Shown: positions 24,401 through 34,200 of the stretch, in pieces
How positions within the stretch are numbered: position 1 is the first letter of the stretch
How the letters are laid out: each line of letters begins with the position of its first letter
NCBI RefSeq assembly: GCF_023614235.1
Contig: NZ_CP094264.1
Coordinates: 3,968,001-4,032,000 of the forward strand
From: Streptomyces sp. MRC013
Lineage (GTDB): Bacteria; Actinomycetota; Actinomycetes; Streptomycetales; Streptomycetaceae
Direction of reading: 5' to 3'
DNA: 64,000 nucleotides
The notes under the pieces: generated by a model
What the model was told of the DNA's origin: nothing
What the model saw: only the letters and a program-made list of their open reading frames with translations
Databases searched by the model: none
Made by a program: the position numbers and the translations under genes

Positions 24401-27400
24401 GGCCGGGTCGGCGTCGCGCAGCACGGCGTGCGAGGACCGCCAGCGGTCGGGCCGGGCGGCGACCCAGTCCAGGTCCTCGTAGTCGATCCGCAGCAGGCCC
24501 GTCTGCTCCAGGTTCGGCATCGTGACGCGCCAGCCCCGCTCCAGGTCGCGGTAGAGGCGGTACCCGACGACGTCCCGGAACACCTTCGCCGCCCGCCGCT
24601 CCATGGACGGGGGCAGGTCCGCACCCGCCGCGTACTCGCGGGGCCGCAGCCCCATCACCGCGGTGACGGCCTCGGCGAGGTCGTCGTGGCGCAGCCCCTC
24701 CCCGCCCGCCCGCACCGCGGCCTCGTACAGCGCGCCGCGCACCTGGGTGACCTGGGCGAAGTCGTTGAAGTGCCCGGCCTGCAGCGAGGCGTCCTGCCGG
24801 TTGTCGACGAAGGTGAGGAGCTTGCGCGCCTCCCTGCCCAGGCTCGCCTCAGGCACCGCCCGCAGCGACTTCACGATCGACGCGGAGATCAGCGAGGTCG
24901 CCGAGGAGCGGCCCTCCTGGTCCAGGGTGGCGAGCTTGGCGAAGTCCCGGCCGCGCGTCTGCTCGTAGGAGACCTGGCAGTGCACGCAGAAGAGGAACGG
25001 CGCCGGCACGAACGCCGCCACCAGGCCGCCCTCGCCCGACTCGCTCCCGTACGCGTCCACGACCACGCGCCTGGGCACCCGCGGCCGGTAGGACTTCCTG
25101 ACGACCGTCACACCCTGCGCGTCCGGCTCCAGCCACGACTCCGGGAGCCGCCGGTCGTCCACGGCCTTCTGCGGGTCGGCCGGCCACTCGTAGTCCTCAC
25201 CGGGTGTCCCCAGGTACAGGTAGCCCTCGCCCTCGCGGCCCCCGGAGGCCGAGGTGTCCCGGCGCGGCTCGTACCGGAACGCGCCCCGCTCCTCGGTGCG
25301 CCACACGGTCAGGTACTCCTGGCCGCACTCGCGGCAGAACGCCAGCGGGAACAGCGGCTTGCCGCCGCTGTCCGGCTGCTCCAGCTGGTAGGTGCGGGTC
25401 AACGGCCGGGTGAGCGGGTCCTCCAGCGTCGTGTGGACGGTGTCGCCCTTGGAGAGGAACTGGTGCAGCCGGAACGCGAACAGCGGCCGCTCCGTCACCG
25501 GGTGCCTGGCCTGCGCGCCCGCCTCCAGGGTCGCCCGGATCGCCTCGCGCACGCTCTCCTCGGCCACGCCGGACGCGGCGGCCAGCTCGGCCGCCGCCTC
25601 CTCGACGGTGCCCGGCGCGCGGCGGCGCAGCCGGCCCGTGCCCTCCTCGCGCTCCAGCCCGAACCGCGACTCCACCCAGCGGGCCAGCGGGTCCCTCGTC
25701 AACGCCTCGTACGAGCGGGGCGCCGCCGGCACCCGGAGCCGTTCGGCGGGCACCGACCCGGGCGCCTCGTCGGTCGCCCGGACCAGGGTCTCGCCGATGA
25801 CCCGCTCCGGCAGCACGGTCGTGCCGAACAGCCGGCCGGCGACCTTGGCGACCTCGCGCCGCTGGTCCTCCCAGGAGCCCTCGGTGGACATGGTCGCCGA
25901 GGTGCCGATGCACTGCAGGGACGCCGACGCCCGGCAGGCCTCGCGGACCCGGCGGATCAGGAACGCCACGTCCGCGCCCTGCCGGCCCCGGTAGGTGTGC
26001 AGCTCGTCGAAGACGAGGAACCGCAGCCCCTCGGCCATGCGGATCAGGCTGGACCGGTCGTCCGGCCGGGTCAGCATCAGCTCCAGCATCACGTAGTTGG
26101 TCAGCAGGACGTCCGGGGGGTTCCTGCGCAGCTCGCGGCGCTCCTCGGCGGACTCCTGGCCGGTGTAGCGGGCGAAGGTGACCGGTTCGCGGCCCTTCCC
26201 GAAGCCGTGGCGCAGGTACTTCTCCAGCTCCCCGAGCTGCGAGTTGGCCAGCGCGTTCATCGGGTAGACGACGATCGCCCGCACCCGGCCCCCGGCGTCC
26301 GGGCCGGCCGCCTCGCGCTCCCTCAGCACCCGGTCCACGATCGGCACGATGTACGACAGCGACTTGCCGGAACCGGTGCCGGTGGTCAGGACGTAGGAGT
26401 CGCCCGCCCGCGCGGCCTCGATCGCCTGCCGCTGGTGGAGGTGGAAGGTCAGCGGCCGGCCGTCCGGGCGCGGCGAGGTCTCCTTCTTCCCCGCCTGGAA
26501 GATCTCCGCGCACCGGGGGTGCAGGACGCCGTCCCGTACGAGGTCGGTGACCTGGCCGCCGTCGGCGAAGAACGGGTTCAGCGACAGCCAGGGGTCGGGC
26601 CACTGCGACTTCGCCTTCAGGTCGTCCGCGACGAAGCCCTCGATCCGGGCGTCCCGGATCACCGTCCCGCTCCTGGTGAAGCTCTCGTACTCGGCGATCA
26701 GGTCGGCGTGGATGCCGAAGACGTCCATCGCCTCGGGCAGGCGCCGCTGCCTGCGCGGCACGGGCGCGGGCGCGGCGGGGACCCGCTCGGGGAGCAGGGC
26801 GCGCAGCCGCGCCACCGGGTCCGCCGCCTGCCAGTGCGGGGCGAGCAGGGAGGCCGTGCCGTCCGGCGCGAGCGCGAGCGGGACCAGCACCTCGCGGACC
26901 AGGGCGGCGTTCTCCGGCCGCAGCTCGGCGTCCTTCTCCAGCAGGCGCTCCACCAGCCGGACCAGCCCGGCGGGCAGGTCCGGGCGCACCAGGGTCAACC
27001 GCGGCGGCCGCTCGTGCTGGTGCTGCCGGGAGAGCTCGTACGGGGTCCTGGCGGAGAACGGGGGCCGTCCGATCAGCAGCTCGTACAGGATGCAGCCGAG
27101 CGCGTAGAGGTCCGCCGAGGCGGAGACCCGCTCGGCGCGGAACTGCTCGGGTGCCATGTAGCGGGCCGTGCCGACGCTGACGCCCGTGCTGGTCAGCCGC
27201 GTCTGGTCGGGGTCGTCGACGATCGAGCCCATGCCGAAGTCGAGGATCTTGACGGTGCCGTCGCCGGTCAGCATCACGTTGGCCGGCTTCAGGTCGCGGT
27301 GGACGACCCCGGCGGTGTGCGCGGCGGTGAGGCCGGCGGCGACCTGCGCCCCGATCGCGGCGACCCAGGAGACCGGGAGCTGGGGCTCCTCGTCGACGAG

Positions 27401-27748
27401 GTCGGCGAGCGGATGCCCGTCCAGCAGCTCCATGGCCAGGTAGGGCAGCCCGCCGCCGCCCGGGGCGTCGTCCACGCCGCCGTCGACCAGCAGGGTGAGG
27501 TTCGGGTGGCCCTGGGAGAGCATGCGCATGATCCGCACCTCGCGGCGGAAGCGGTCGATCTCCTTGCCGGACCCCGAGGCGTCGACCGCGACTCCGGTCC
27601 GGCCGCGCAGGACGGTCTTGACCGCGACCTCCCGGAGGGGGGAGTCCGGGTCGGCCCGGAGGTCCTCGGCCCGGTGCACCTCGCCCATGTTCCCGCGCCC
27701 CACGGCCCCCGTGATCCGGAACCGTCCGCCGACCGTCACCAAGTCCAC
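21410..27748 (-). CDS. Ser/Thr protein kinase fused to DUF1998-type DEAD helicase
   Basis: A 2112-residue fusion starting at GTG. Residues 8-290 are an intact kinase: GRGNMGEV loop, VAVKTV lysine, HRDLKPANV catalytic loop, DFGMGS and APEQ. The helicase follows: Walker A TTGTGSGKS (about 456), DELH (about 581), GTSATM, then ELGVDISSLNAVMMRNVPPT and QRSGRAGR (1345-1370). Cys pairs sit at about 805 and 922 and a CDGC...CAMC finger near 1670. An MZB/DUF1998 cysteine cluster CARGCYTCLLTY lies near 1940. The last 70 residues (RPDLVFHLDGADLAVFVDVP) look like a Vsr/PD-(D/E)XK-type fold. It combines DrmA/DrmB features with a PglW-like kinase; I know no named family with this exact plan. Confidence 0.88.
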   Translation of the reverse strand: MDLVTVGGRFRITGAVGRGNMGEVHRAEDLRADPDSPLREVAVKTVLRGRTGVAVDASGSGKEIDRFRREVRIMRMLSQGHPNLTLLVDGGVDDAPGGGGLPYLAMELLDGHPLADLVDEEPQLPVSWVAAIGAQVAAGLTAAHTAGVVHRDLKPANVMLTGDGTVKILDFGMGSIVDDPDQTRLTSTGVSVGTARYMAPEQFRAERVSASADLYALGCILYELLIGRPPFSARTPYELSRQHQHERPPRLTLVRPDLPAGLVRLVERLLEKDAELRPENAALVREVLVPLALAPDGTASLLAPHWQAADPVARLRALLPERVPAAPAPVPRRQRRLPEAMDVFGIHADLIAEYESFTRSGTVIRDARIEGFVADDLKAKSQWPDPWLSLNPFFADGGQVTDLVRDGVLHPRCAEIFQAGKKETSPRPDGRPLTFHLHQRQAIEAARAGDSYVLTTGTGSGKSLSYIVPIVDRVLREREAAGPDAGGRVRAIVVYPMNALANSQLGELEKYLRHGFGKGREPVTFARYTGQESAEERRELRRNPPDVLLTNYVMLELMLTRPDDRSSLIRMAEGLRFLVFDELHTYRGRQGADVAFLIRRVREACRASASLQCIGTSATMSTEGSWEDQRREVAKVAGRLFGTTVLPERVIGETLVRATDEAPGSVPAERLRVPAAPRSYEALTRDPLARWVESRFGLEREEGTGRLRRRAPGTVEEAAAELAAASGVAEESVREAIRATLEAGAQARHPVTERPLFAFRLHQFLSKGDTVHTTLEDPLTRPLTRTYQLEQPDSGGKPLFPLAFCRECGQEYLTVWRTEERGAFRYEPRRDTSASGGREGEGYLYLGTPGEDYEWPADPQKAVDDRRLPESWLEPDAQGVTVVRKSYRPRVPRRVVVDAYGSESGEGGLVAAFVPAPFLFCVHCQVSYEQTRGRDFAKLATLDQEGRSSATSLISASIVKSLRAVPEASLGREARKLLTFVDNRQDASLQAGHFNDFAQVTQVRGALYEAAVRAGGEGLRHDDLAEAVTAVMGLRPREYAAGADLPPSMERRAAKVFRDVVGYRLYRDLERGWRVTMPNLEQTGLLRIDYEDLDWVAARPDRWRSSHAVLRDADPALREEVGRTLLDHMRRALAIDVQYFRDDFDALRRASEERLTGPWVLGDSDQPAVGTAYPYGSRPGMERSALFLSARGKFGRYLRRNVPELRDASPDDVRCVIEDLLKVLRDADLVREVEAAPERSGPAFRRRAAGKRTGYRVSAAALVWRAGDGERGAVDPLARTYSSGEGPRVNPFFRDLYRTAAADLAGLYAREHTAQVAPEDRLERERRFRDAELPLLYCSPTMELGVDISSLNAVMMRNVPPTPANYAQRSGRAGRSGQPALVTTYCATGNSHDQYYFRRSQDMVAGQVAPPRLDLANEDLVRSHLQGIWLAETGMRLGTAIPDVVDVAYDPDAGDRPDPLMPLPLLSHIRDLSLDEGARRRAVEAARTVLAPLVADFESTTWWYDEWIEDRIGRAPEKFDESFDRWRDLFRAAVIDQYEQNKRVVDHTLSPGEQGRARTRRREAETQTNLLLNRSADSKSVMSDFNPYRYLASEGFLPGYSFPRLPLAAYVPRSGNRRNADGDYLQRPRFLAIREFGPGALIYHEGARYQVTRVQLPPDASGDLATAEARRCDGCGYHHDVKAGSDLCAMCGEPLRGKRTGLLHLHTVYTTPRERISSDEEERRRAGFRLETSYAFQDHGARKGRLTSHVTDAGGAPVLDLDYGDSATVRITNLGRVRDKEGEPDGYWLDLGDGRWLNDRAAADAIEGTGMPVVDEDGNEKRRKKRVLPYVEDRRNILVVTLDEPQPEPVALSFMYALERGVEAAFELEDSELTAELLPPDDGPRRRLLFTEAAEGGAGVLRRIQHERGALAEAARTALEICHFDPGTGEDLGGPAEHEKCARGCYTCLLTYANQGHHRQLSRHAARPLLLRLAGARTEREDRGESRSEAFRRLAPAGASRGAASPTPVEADLAALVAEGDLLGWLKAKGYRLPDEVDAFVAGADARPDLVFHLDGADLAVFVDVPGRPADPTRDAEAGYRLQEAGWDVLRFPADADWGTVVDRNAAYFRLR

Positions 27749-28235
27749 TGCCCTTCCCCGTTCACCCGTCGTGTACAAGGTGGTCACACCACGCGAGAGA
27801 GCGTACACCTTGACGCGCCGCCGAGCGTCGCACGGGCTCGTTGACGATGTCAACGTGAAATCGGGTCGGTGTGCGGGACGAGGCGGTGCCGTTCGCCGGG
27901 GCGGAGCAGCCCGGCCGGCGGTACGGGCCGCGTCGATCCTCGGGGAAGGCCGCCCGAACCCGCGGCGACCCCGCGCGCCGGACGCCCGGGTGCCCGGATG
28001 CCTGGGAGTTCGGGTGCCTGGGCACCTGGGTGTCCGTGGCGGGGCGGGTCGGGTGCGGATACCGGTGCGGAAGCCGGGCGCCGCTTGCCGTCGTGGACGC
28101 CGCACACGTGGTGGGCCGGGGCGAAGGCGCGTACCGCCGGGGCGCTCCGGCGATTTGCCGGGGGCCGGATGTGCCTGCCGGCGGGGCCATGTCCTATGTT
28201 GCACGAACGAGTCAGGGGGAGGCGGCGGACAGCGC
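27749..28235. promoter_or_regulatory. Divergent region between defence operon and T7SS locus
   Basis: 487 bp separating two large divergent operons. It contains a perfect palindrome CGTTGAC-GAT-GTCAACG (27839-27855), an inverted pair CAAGGTG/CACCTTG nearer the kinase-helicase start, and a stretch of imperfect GGTGCCTGGG-type repeats at 27985-28040. No gene was recognised. Confidence 0.5.
27839..27855. promoter_or_regulatory. Perfect palindrome, candidate operator
   Basis: CGTTGAC-GAT-GTCAACG, seven-base arms, 90 bp upstream of the kinase-helicase GTG. It includes a perfect TTGACA on the minus strand, but no matching -10 was found at 16-18 bp. Confidence 0.4.
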
Positions 28236-28517
28236 ATGATAGGGGATTACGACAGCCAGTTGCTCGAGTCGGTGACGGTGCGTCGGCGCAGGTTGCGGGA
28301 CGCTCTGTTGTTCGGGGCGGAGCGGGCCCGGCGTACGGCGGACGAACGGCTGGGCAAGGTCTTCGCGGGCATCGCCATCACGGCCGTGCTGTGCGCGGGC
28401 TGTGTCGGGTGGTCCTTTCTCCAGCACACGCTGGCACAGCAGAAGGTTGAGGAGCAGGAGCAGCGGCAGCGATCGGAGCAGCCGTACGCGCCGCTCGGTC
28501 CCTCGCCGAAGCCGTGA
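28236..28517 (+). CDS. Small single-pass membrane protein at head of T7SS cluster
   Basis: A 93-residue protein. The first 45 residues are charged (RRRRLRDALLFGAERARR), one membrane segment follows (VFAGIAITAVLCAGCVGWSF) and then a Q/E-rich short tail. The topology resembles short accessory membrane proteins encoded next to eccD in Streptomyces type VII loci. A GGGAGG lies 14 bases before the ATG, rather far. No enzyme motif. It is followed 73 bp later by eccD on the same strand. Confidence 0.75.
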   Translation: MIGDYDSQLLESVTVRRRRLRDALLFGAERARRTADERLGKVFAGIAITAVLCAGCVGWSFLQHTLAQQKVEEQEQRQRSEQPYAPLGPSPKP

Positions 28518-28590
28518 AGACCCGGAGGGGTTCAGGCAAGGTGGATCGACCCGCCAGGTACGCGAACAGGGCGATGATAGGTTCCCGCAA

Positions 28591-29946
28591 GTGGTGAGCA
28601 CAGCAACGACGTCGCGTGCGCGACTGAGCCGGGTGACCCTGATCGGCGAGCGACGCCGCGCCGACCTGGTCCTGCCCTCGGACATCCCGATCGGACAACT
28701 GCTCCCGGACATTCTGCGGTTGCTGGACGACCGGGCGGCCTCCCGCCCGATGACTCGCCAACTCGTCACATCCGACGGTTCGGCGCTGCCACACGTCAGC
28801 ACCCTCACCTCGGCGGAGGTCGCCGACGGCGCCGTGCTCCGGCTCGTCCGGACCCACTCCGTGCCACCCGCGCCCGTCGTGCACGACGTGTCCGACCAGG
28901 TGGCCGACGACCTTGATCTGCAGGCATGGCGGTGGGGGCCCGCCGCGCGCCGGGCCACCGCGGGCGGGGCGTCCGTCGTCCTCGCCTGCACCACCGCACT
29001 GCTCGCCCGCCGGGTGTTCGCTCCCGACGCGCTGGCCGGTGGTCTCTGCGCACTCATGCTGTGCCTGCTGGTCACCGGGGCGATCATCGCTCGCGTCGGA
29101 CGCGGCAACCGCGGACTCGCCACGTCCCTGCTGCTGGTGGCCGGTGCGCTCGGTGCGATTGCCGCGTGGACCGCTGCCGACGCGCACGACTGGCCCGGAA
29201 CGGCACGGCTCGCCGTGGTCGCGGGCGCTCTCACCCTCATGCTCGGGGCACTGGGCTGGTTCTCGCCACTCGGCCGCGGGGGGCTCGTCGGGGCGGTCGC
29301 CCTGGCCGTGACCGTCCTCGTCTGGGAGGCGGCCGCCGCGGTGCAGGCCGAACCGACACGGCTTGGCGCCGTGCTGGCCCTGTTCTCGGTCGTGTCGCTC
29401 GGCATGCTGCCCCGGCTCGCGCTCATGGCGTCCGGGCTCACCGCGCTCGACGACCGGCGCGCGGGCGGGACCTCCGTCAGCCGCCACCACGTGCACAACG
29501 CCTTGGCGGCGGCCCACCGGGGGCTCGCTCTGGCCACCGTCATCACCGCGGCATCCGCCGTGGCGTCGAGCTGGCTGCTCACTCTGGGAGCCCGGCCCAC
29601 CGCGTGGACGGTAGCGCTGACGGCGGTCGTCGCGGCCGTGCTGCTGTCGAGGGCGCGAGCGTTTCCGCTGGTGGCCGAAATCGTCGCCCTAATAACGGCC
29701 GCTGCCGTCATCGTGGTGCGCCTCGTGGTGGTGTGGATGGAGCGTGCCGGAGGGGCGGGGCCGCTGGCCGTGTTGTGCGTGGCGGTGGTGCTGCCGTTCC
29801 TCGTGCTGGCGGTACACCCGCCCGAGCACGTGCGGGTGAGGATGCGGCGGATCGGCGACGTGGTCGAGTCGGTCGGCGTAGTGGCGATGTTCCCGCTTGT
29901 GGTAGGCGTGTTCGGCGTGTACGGACAGCTACTCGACAGGTTCTGA
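28591..29946 (+). CDS. eccD: EccD, type VII secretion membrane channel component
   Basis: About 451 residues, starting at one of two consecutive GTG codons (28591 or 28594). Residues 1-90 form the ubiquitin-like cytosolic domain (RVTLIGERRRADLVLPSDIP). Residues 120-450 contain about eleven hydrophobic helices with short loops, the EccD membrane bundle. EccD is a core channel subunit of the ESX translocon in the cytoplasmic membrane. It lies in one orientation with the ATPase and Esx genes downstream. Confidence 0.9.
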   Translation: MVSTATTSRARLSRVTLIGERRRADLVLPSDIPIGQLLPDILRLLDDRAASRPMTRQLVTSDGSALPHVSTLTSAEVADGAVLRLVRTHSVPPAPVVHDVSDQVADDLDLQAWRWGPAARRATAGGASVVLACTTALLARRVFAPDALAGGLCALMLCLLVTGAIIARVGRGNRGLATSLLLVAGALGAIAAWTAADAHDWPGTARLAVVAGALTLMLGALGWFSPLGRGGLVGAVALAVTVLVWEAAAAVQAEPTRLGAVLALFSVVSLGMLPRLALMASGLTALDDRRAGGTSVSRHHVHNALAAAHRGLALATVITAASAVASSWLLTLGARPTAWTVALTAVVAAVLLSRARAFPLVAEIVALITAAAVIVVRLVVVWMERAGGAGPLAVLCVAVVLPFLVLAVHPPEHVRVRMRRIGDVVESVGVVAMFPLVVGVFGVYGQLLDRF

Positions 29947-30002
29947 CCAGCCAGGCCGGCGACAGCCGAGGTGGAGAACGAGGACAACGGGGGTCAAGAG
30001 GC

Positions 30003-31244
30003 ATGCCGAGCGGAGACAACTGGCAGGGCGATGTCCTGCGCGATCTGAGAGGCGCGTGGGGCGGGGCCCCCGCTGGCGGTGCGCCCCCGCAGCCCACCCC
30101 CGGCCCCGACGTGCAGATGCCGCAGGTCCGGTCGCCGACCCCCGGTCTGCCCGGCGACCGGCTTCCGGGACCCGTGCGCGGACAGGCCTCTCCCCAGGCC
30201 GGCACCGACCCGGCACCGGCCACCGCGTCCGGCTCGGCGCCCGGACCCGCCCACAGTGGAGTCCGGGACCAGCCGGCCGCGCACCCCGCGGTCGTCGGCG
30301 GGAGCCGCCCCTCCCAGCGTCCCGCGCCGGACTCGCGTCCCGTCATCGACGAGAACCTCGCGAGCACGGCGCGCGCGCCGCACCGGGGCGAGTCCTTGAC
30401 GACACGCACAGCCCGAGCTGTGCGTAGAATTGTCTCCTCTTCGACCGCCCGGGAAGTCGCCGAAGCGACCAGCGCCGCGGAGGCCCTGCAGCAGCCGGTG
30501 ACCACGGGGCGTCAGATAGCCGTCACCTCCATACGCGGTGGCGCGGGCAAGACGACAGTGGCCGCGTTGCTCGGCACCACTTACGCGTACTACCGCCAGG
30601 ACCCCGTTCTGCTGGTGGAGGCGGACCCGGACCTCGGGTCCCTGCCGCTGAGGCTCGGGGCGGAGCAGCTGCGCTGGACCACCGCCGACGTGGCGGACAT
30701 CGTCGAGCCGCAGATGTCGCTGCTGGACGTCACCGGCTACCTCATCCAGCTGCCCGACAACGCCTGGCTGCTGCCGGGCGGCCAGGGCCGTATCGGGGCG
30801 ATGCTCGACGCCACCACGTACGGGCGGACCATGGTGGCGCTGCGCCGCTACTTCGGTGTGACGGTGGTCGACTGCGAGACGTTGCCGGCGGAGGTGGCAC
30901 GGGTCGCGCTGTCCGCGTCGCAGGCGCGGGTGCTGACCGCGCCGGCCACGCTGGAGGGCCTCAGCAGCACGTACACGGTGCTCGAATGGATGCGCGGACT
31001 GCCGCCGCACATCATGGCCGCCACCGTCGTCGTGCTCACCGAACTGGCCCCGCACCGCGGCCTCGACCACCGCGCGGCCGCGCGCAAGCTGAGCTCCACG
31101 GGGGCGTCCGTACACGTCCTGCCGTACGACAGGCACCTCGCCGCCGGCGGCCGGCTCCACACCGGCCTGCTCGCCGGTCCCACCCGGCGGGCCGTCACCC
31201 GTATCGCCGCGGACGTCCTGCGGCTTTCCCAGCAGCGGCACTGA
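30003..31244 (+). CDS. EspI-like MinD/ParA-type ATPase of T7SS
   Basis: A 413-residue protein. The first 130 residues are a proline/glycine-rich disordered linker. Residues 150-413 form a deviant Walker A P-loop ATPase (TSIRGGAGKTTVAALLG, then LLVEADPDLGSLPLRL), the SIMIBI MinD/ParA fold found in EspI of mycobacterial ESX systems. It is 56 bp after eccD and 27 bp before eccC. EspI-type proteins influence secretion activity; the exact role here is inferred. Confidence 0.85.
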   Translation: MPSGDNWQGDVLRDLRGAWGGAPAGGAPPQPTPGPDVQMPQVRSPTPGLPGDRLPGPVRGQASPQAGTDPAPATASGSAPGPAHSGVRDQPAAHPAVVGGSRPSQRPAPDSRPVIDENLASTARAPHRGESLTTRTARAVRRIVSSSTAREVAEATSAAEALQQPVTTGRQIAVTSIRGGAGKTTVAALLGTTYAYYRQDPVLLVEADPDLGSLPLRLGAEQLRWTTADVADIVEPQMSLLDVTGYLIQLPDNAWLLPGGQGRIGAMLDATTYGRTMVALRRYFGVTVVDCETLPAEVARVALSASQARVLTAPATLEGLSSTYTVLEWMRGLPPHIMAATVVVLTELAPHRGLDHRAAARKLSSTGASVHVLPYDRHLAAGGRLHTGLLAGPTRRAVTRIAADVLRLSQQRH

Positions 31245-31271
31245 CCCCTACTGACCCCACACGAGCGGCCC

Positions 31272-34200
31272 ATGAGCACCCGACTGATCCACCGCCCGGC
31301 GAGGACGACCCGCCCGCCGGCCGAATCCGAGGCACGCGTCATCGAGGCCCCGCCGAACCTTCCCGAAGGCAAGGCGGGCAACGTGGCGATGTCGCTGCTG
31401 CCGGTCGCCGGCGTCCTGTCGTCCGTCGTGATGATGACTGTGGTGCGGAACAGCCAGTTCGCCCTGCTTGGGGCGATCATCCTGGTCGTGACCATCCTCG
31501 GCTCGCTCGTCCTGGTCTTCTCGCAGCGCGGCAAGGCCCAGCGGACACGCCGCGCCCAGAGAGAGGCGTACCTGGCCTACCTGGAGGATCTGCGCGAGGA
31601 GTTGGCTGCCGAAGAACGGGGCTGGCGGGAGTCGGCCGATGTACTGAACCCGCCGCCGAACGCCTTGTACGACATCGTTCGGGACCCCGCCCGCCTGTGG
31701 GAGCGGCGCCGCCTCGACGGTGACTTCCTCCAAGTGCGGGTCGGCACCGGTGAGACGCCGGTCCGCGACCTGACGGTCGCACAGCAGGGCTCGACCGTCC
31801 TGACCCCGCCCGATCAGTTCATGCTCAACGAGGCGTCGGCGTTGGCGTCCCGCTTCCGCACCGGGTACGAACTGCCCCTCACCGTGCCCCTGGACCGGGT
31901 CGGCAACGTCAGCGTCATCGGCGCGCGTGAGGACTGCCTGCGGGTGGCGCGCGCCCTGCTGGTCCAGACGGCCGCCCTGCACGCCCCGGACGACGTGGCG
32001 GTGGCGATCGCCGCTCCGGGAGACCGCCTCGCCGACTGGGACTGGGCCAAGTGGCTGCCGCACCTGCTGGATGGTGGGCAGCTCAACGGTCCCGTCGCCG
32101 CCCGTCGCATGGCTCCGTCCATGCTTCAGCTCACCCGCGTGCTGGGGCACGACCTGCGGCGTCGTGCCTCGTACGCCGCCGAGATCCGGCGTGGACTGCC
32201 CGGTGAAGACGCTTTGTCCATGACGTCCAGGTTGCTGGTGGTCAGCGACGGCCATGGCGAGGACGCCGTGGATCTGCCGGTTCCGGACGAGGCCGTCGGG
32301 CTGCCCGCCATGGGCGTCACCGTGCTCCACCTGCTGGAGCAGCGTGTCCAGGAGCCCGGCCATGTCGCGGTCCGTGTCACGGTGAACGGCGAACGGATCG
32401 TCGTCGAGGACCTCCGCGCGACCGAACCCGTCCACGCGCACGGCACCGCGGACGATGTCGCGCTGCCGTTCGCCGAAGGCCTGGCCCGCATGCTCGCACC
32501 GCTGCGGCTCTCCGCCGAATCGACGGCCGACGCACCACTGTCCGGACCGGTCGACTTCGCGGACCTTCTCGGCGTCGAGGACGTCGCCCACGTCGACCTG
32601 GACCGGTTGTGGGCGCCGCGCGGCGAGCGTGCCTTCCTGCGCGTGCCCATCGGCGTCAACGACTCGCGCGAACCGGTACTCCTCGACCTCAAGGAGTCGT
32701 CCGAGCTCGGGATGGGGCCGCACGGACTGTGCGTCGGCGCCACCGGGTCCGGCAAGTCGGAGCTGCTGCGCACGCTCGTCCTGGCCCTGGTGGCCACCCA
32801 CCCGCCGGACGACCTGGCCCTGGTACTGGTCGACTACAAGGGGGAGCGACCTTCGCGCCGTTCGCGCCCCTTCCGCACGTCGCCGGCGTCATCACCAACC
32901 TGGAGAACCAGGCGGGCCTCGTCGAACGTGTCCACGCCTCCCTCGCGGGCGAGGTCAAGCGCCGTCAGCAGGTCCTCAAGGACGCCGGGAACATCGCGGA
33001 CATCGGCGACTACGCGGTCCTGCGCGCCGAGAAGCGCCCAGATCTGGAGCCCCTCCCGCATCTGTTCGTCGTCATCGACGAGTTCGGGGAACTCCTTACC
33101 GCCAAGCCCGACTTCATCGACCTGTTCCTCTCGATCGGCCGCATAGGTCGCTCCATCGGCGTACACCTGCTGCTCTCCAGCCAGCGCATCGAGGGCGGCA
33201 AGCTGCGAGGCTTGGACACCTACCTGTCCTACCGGCTGGGCCTGCGCACCTTCTCCGCCGACGAGTCCCGTACGGTCCTGGAGACCCCGGACGCCTTCCA
33301 CCTGCCTCCGCTGCCCGGCTTCGGCTACCTCAAAGTCGACACCAGCCACTACGAGCGGTTCAAGGCGAGCTACGTCTCCGGTCCCTACCGCGGCCCCGTA
33401 CGGCGCGAGGACGAAGACGAGGCGAGGCCCCTCGTCCTGGAGTACAAGGCGTACAACAACCACGCCGGACCGGACGGCGCGAAGATCCAGGAGCCGGTCC
33501 TGCGCCGTCGTGAGACCGGCCCCACCGAGATGGGGGTCATGGTCGAACAGCTTCAGCACGCCCCCGTCAGCCCGGTACGCCGGATCTGGCTTCCGCCTCT
33601 GCCGGCCGCGGCCCCGCTCGACCGGGTCGCCGGGCCGCTGGAGGTGGGACGGCGCGGCACGCAGCTGTCCCAACGGCGCGGACCCCTGCAAATCCCCCCT
33701 CGGCCTGCTGGACGACCCCGCCAGGCAGTGGCAGGGGCCATGGTTCCTCGACCTGACCCTGGCAGGTGGGCACGCCGCGTTCATCGGCGGCCCCCAGTCC
33801 GGCAAGACGACGCTGCTGCGGACCCTCGTACTCTCCCTCGCGCTGACACACACTCCGCAGGAGGTTGGCGTATACGCCCTTGACCTGGTCGGCGGCGGAC
33901 TTCAGGCGCTGTCCGGGCTGCCACACGTCGGCGGGGTCGCCTCCCGCGCCGACCGCGAGCGGGCCACCCGTACCGTCGAGGAGGTGCGGACCATGCTGGC
34001 GCTCCGGGAGGAACTCTTCCGCGCCCACGGCATCGACTCCGTCGAGCAACTGCGCACCCTGCACGCGGCAGGCGCTCTCCCGGAACTGGCGTCCGCGGAG
34101 ATCGTGCTCGTCGTCGACGGCTTCGGCGCGCTGCGCGACGACTTCGAGGAGCTCGACGACGCCGTCTCCGACATCCTCAAGCGGGGCAGCGGATACGGCA

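Noticed and set aside
18566..27844. A 3092-codon open frame on the plus strand
   Set aside because: Antisense to the kinase-helicase, SNF2 and part of the intergenic region. The product is Arg/Gly/Val/Leu-rich without domains; it is a GC-bias shadow of the minus-strand genes.
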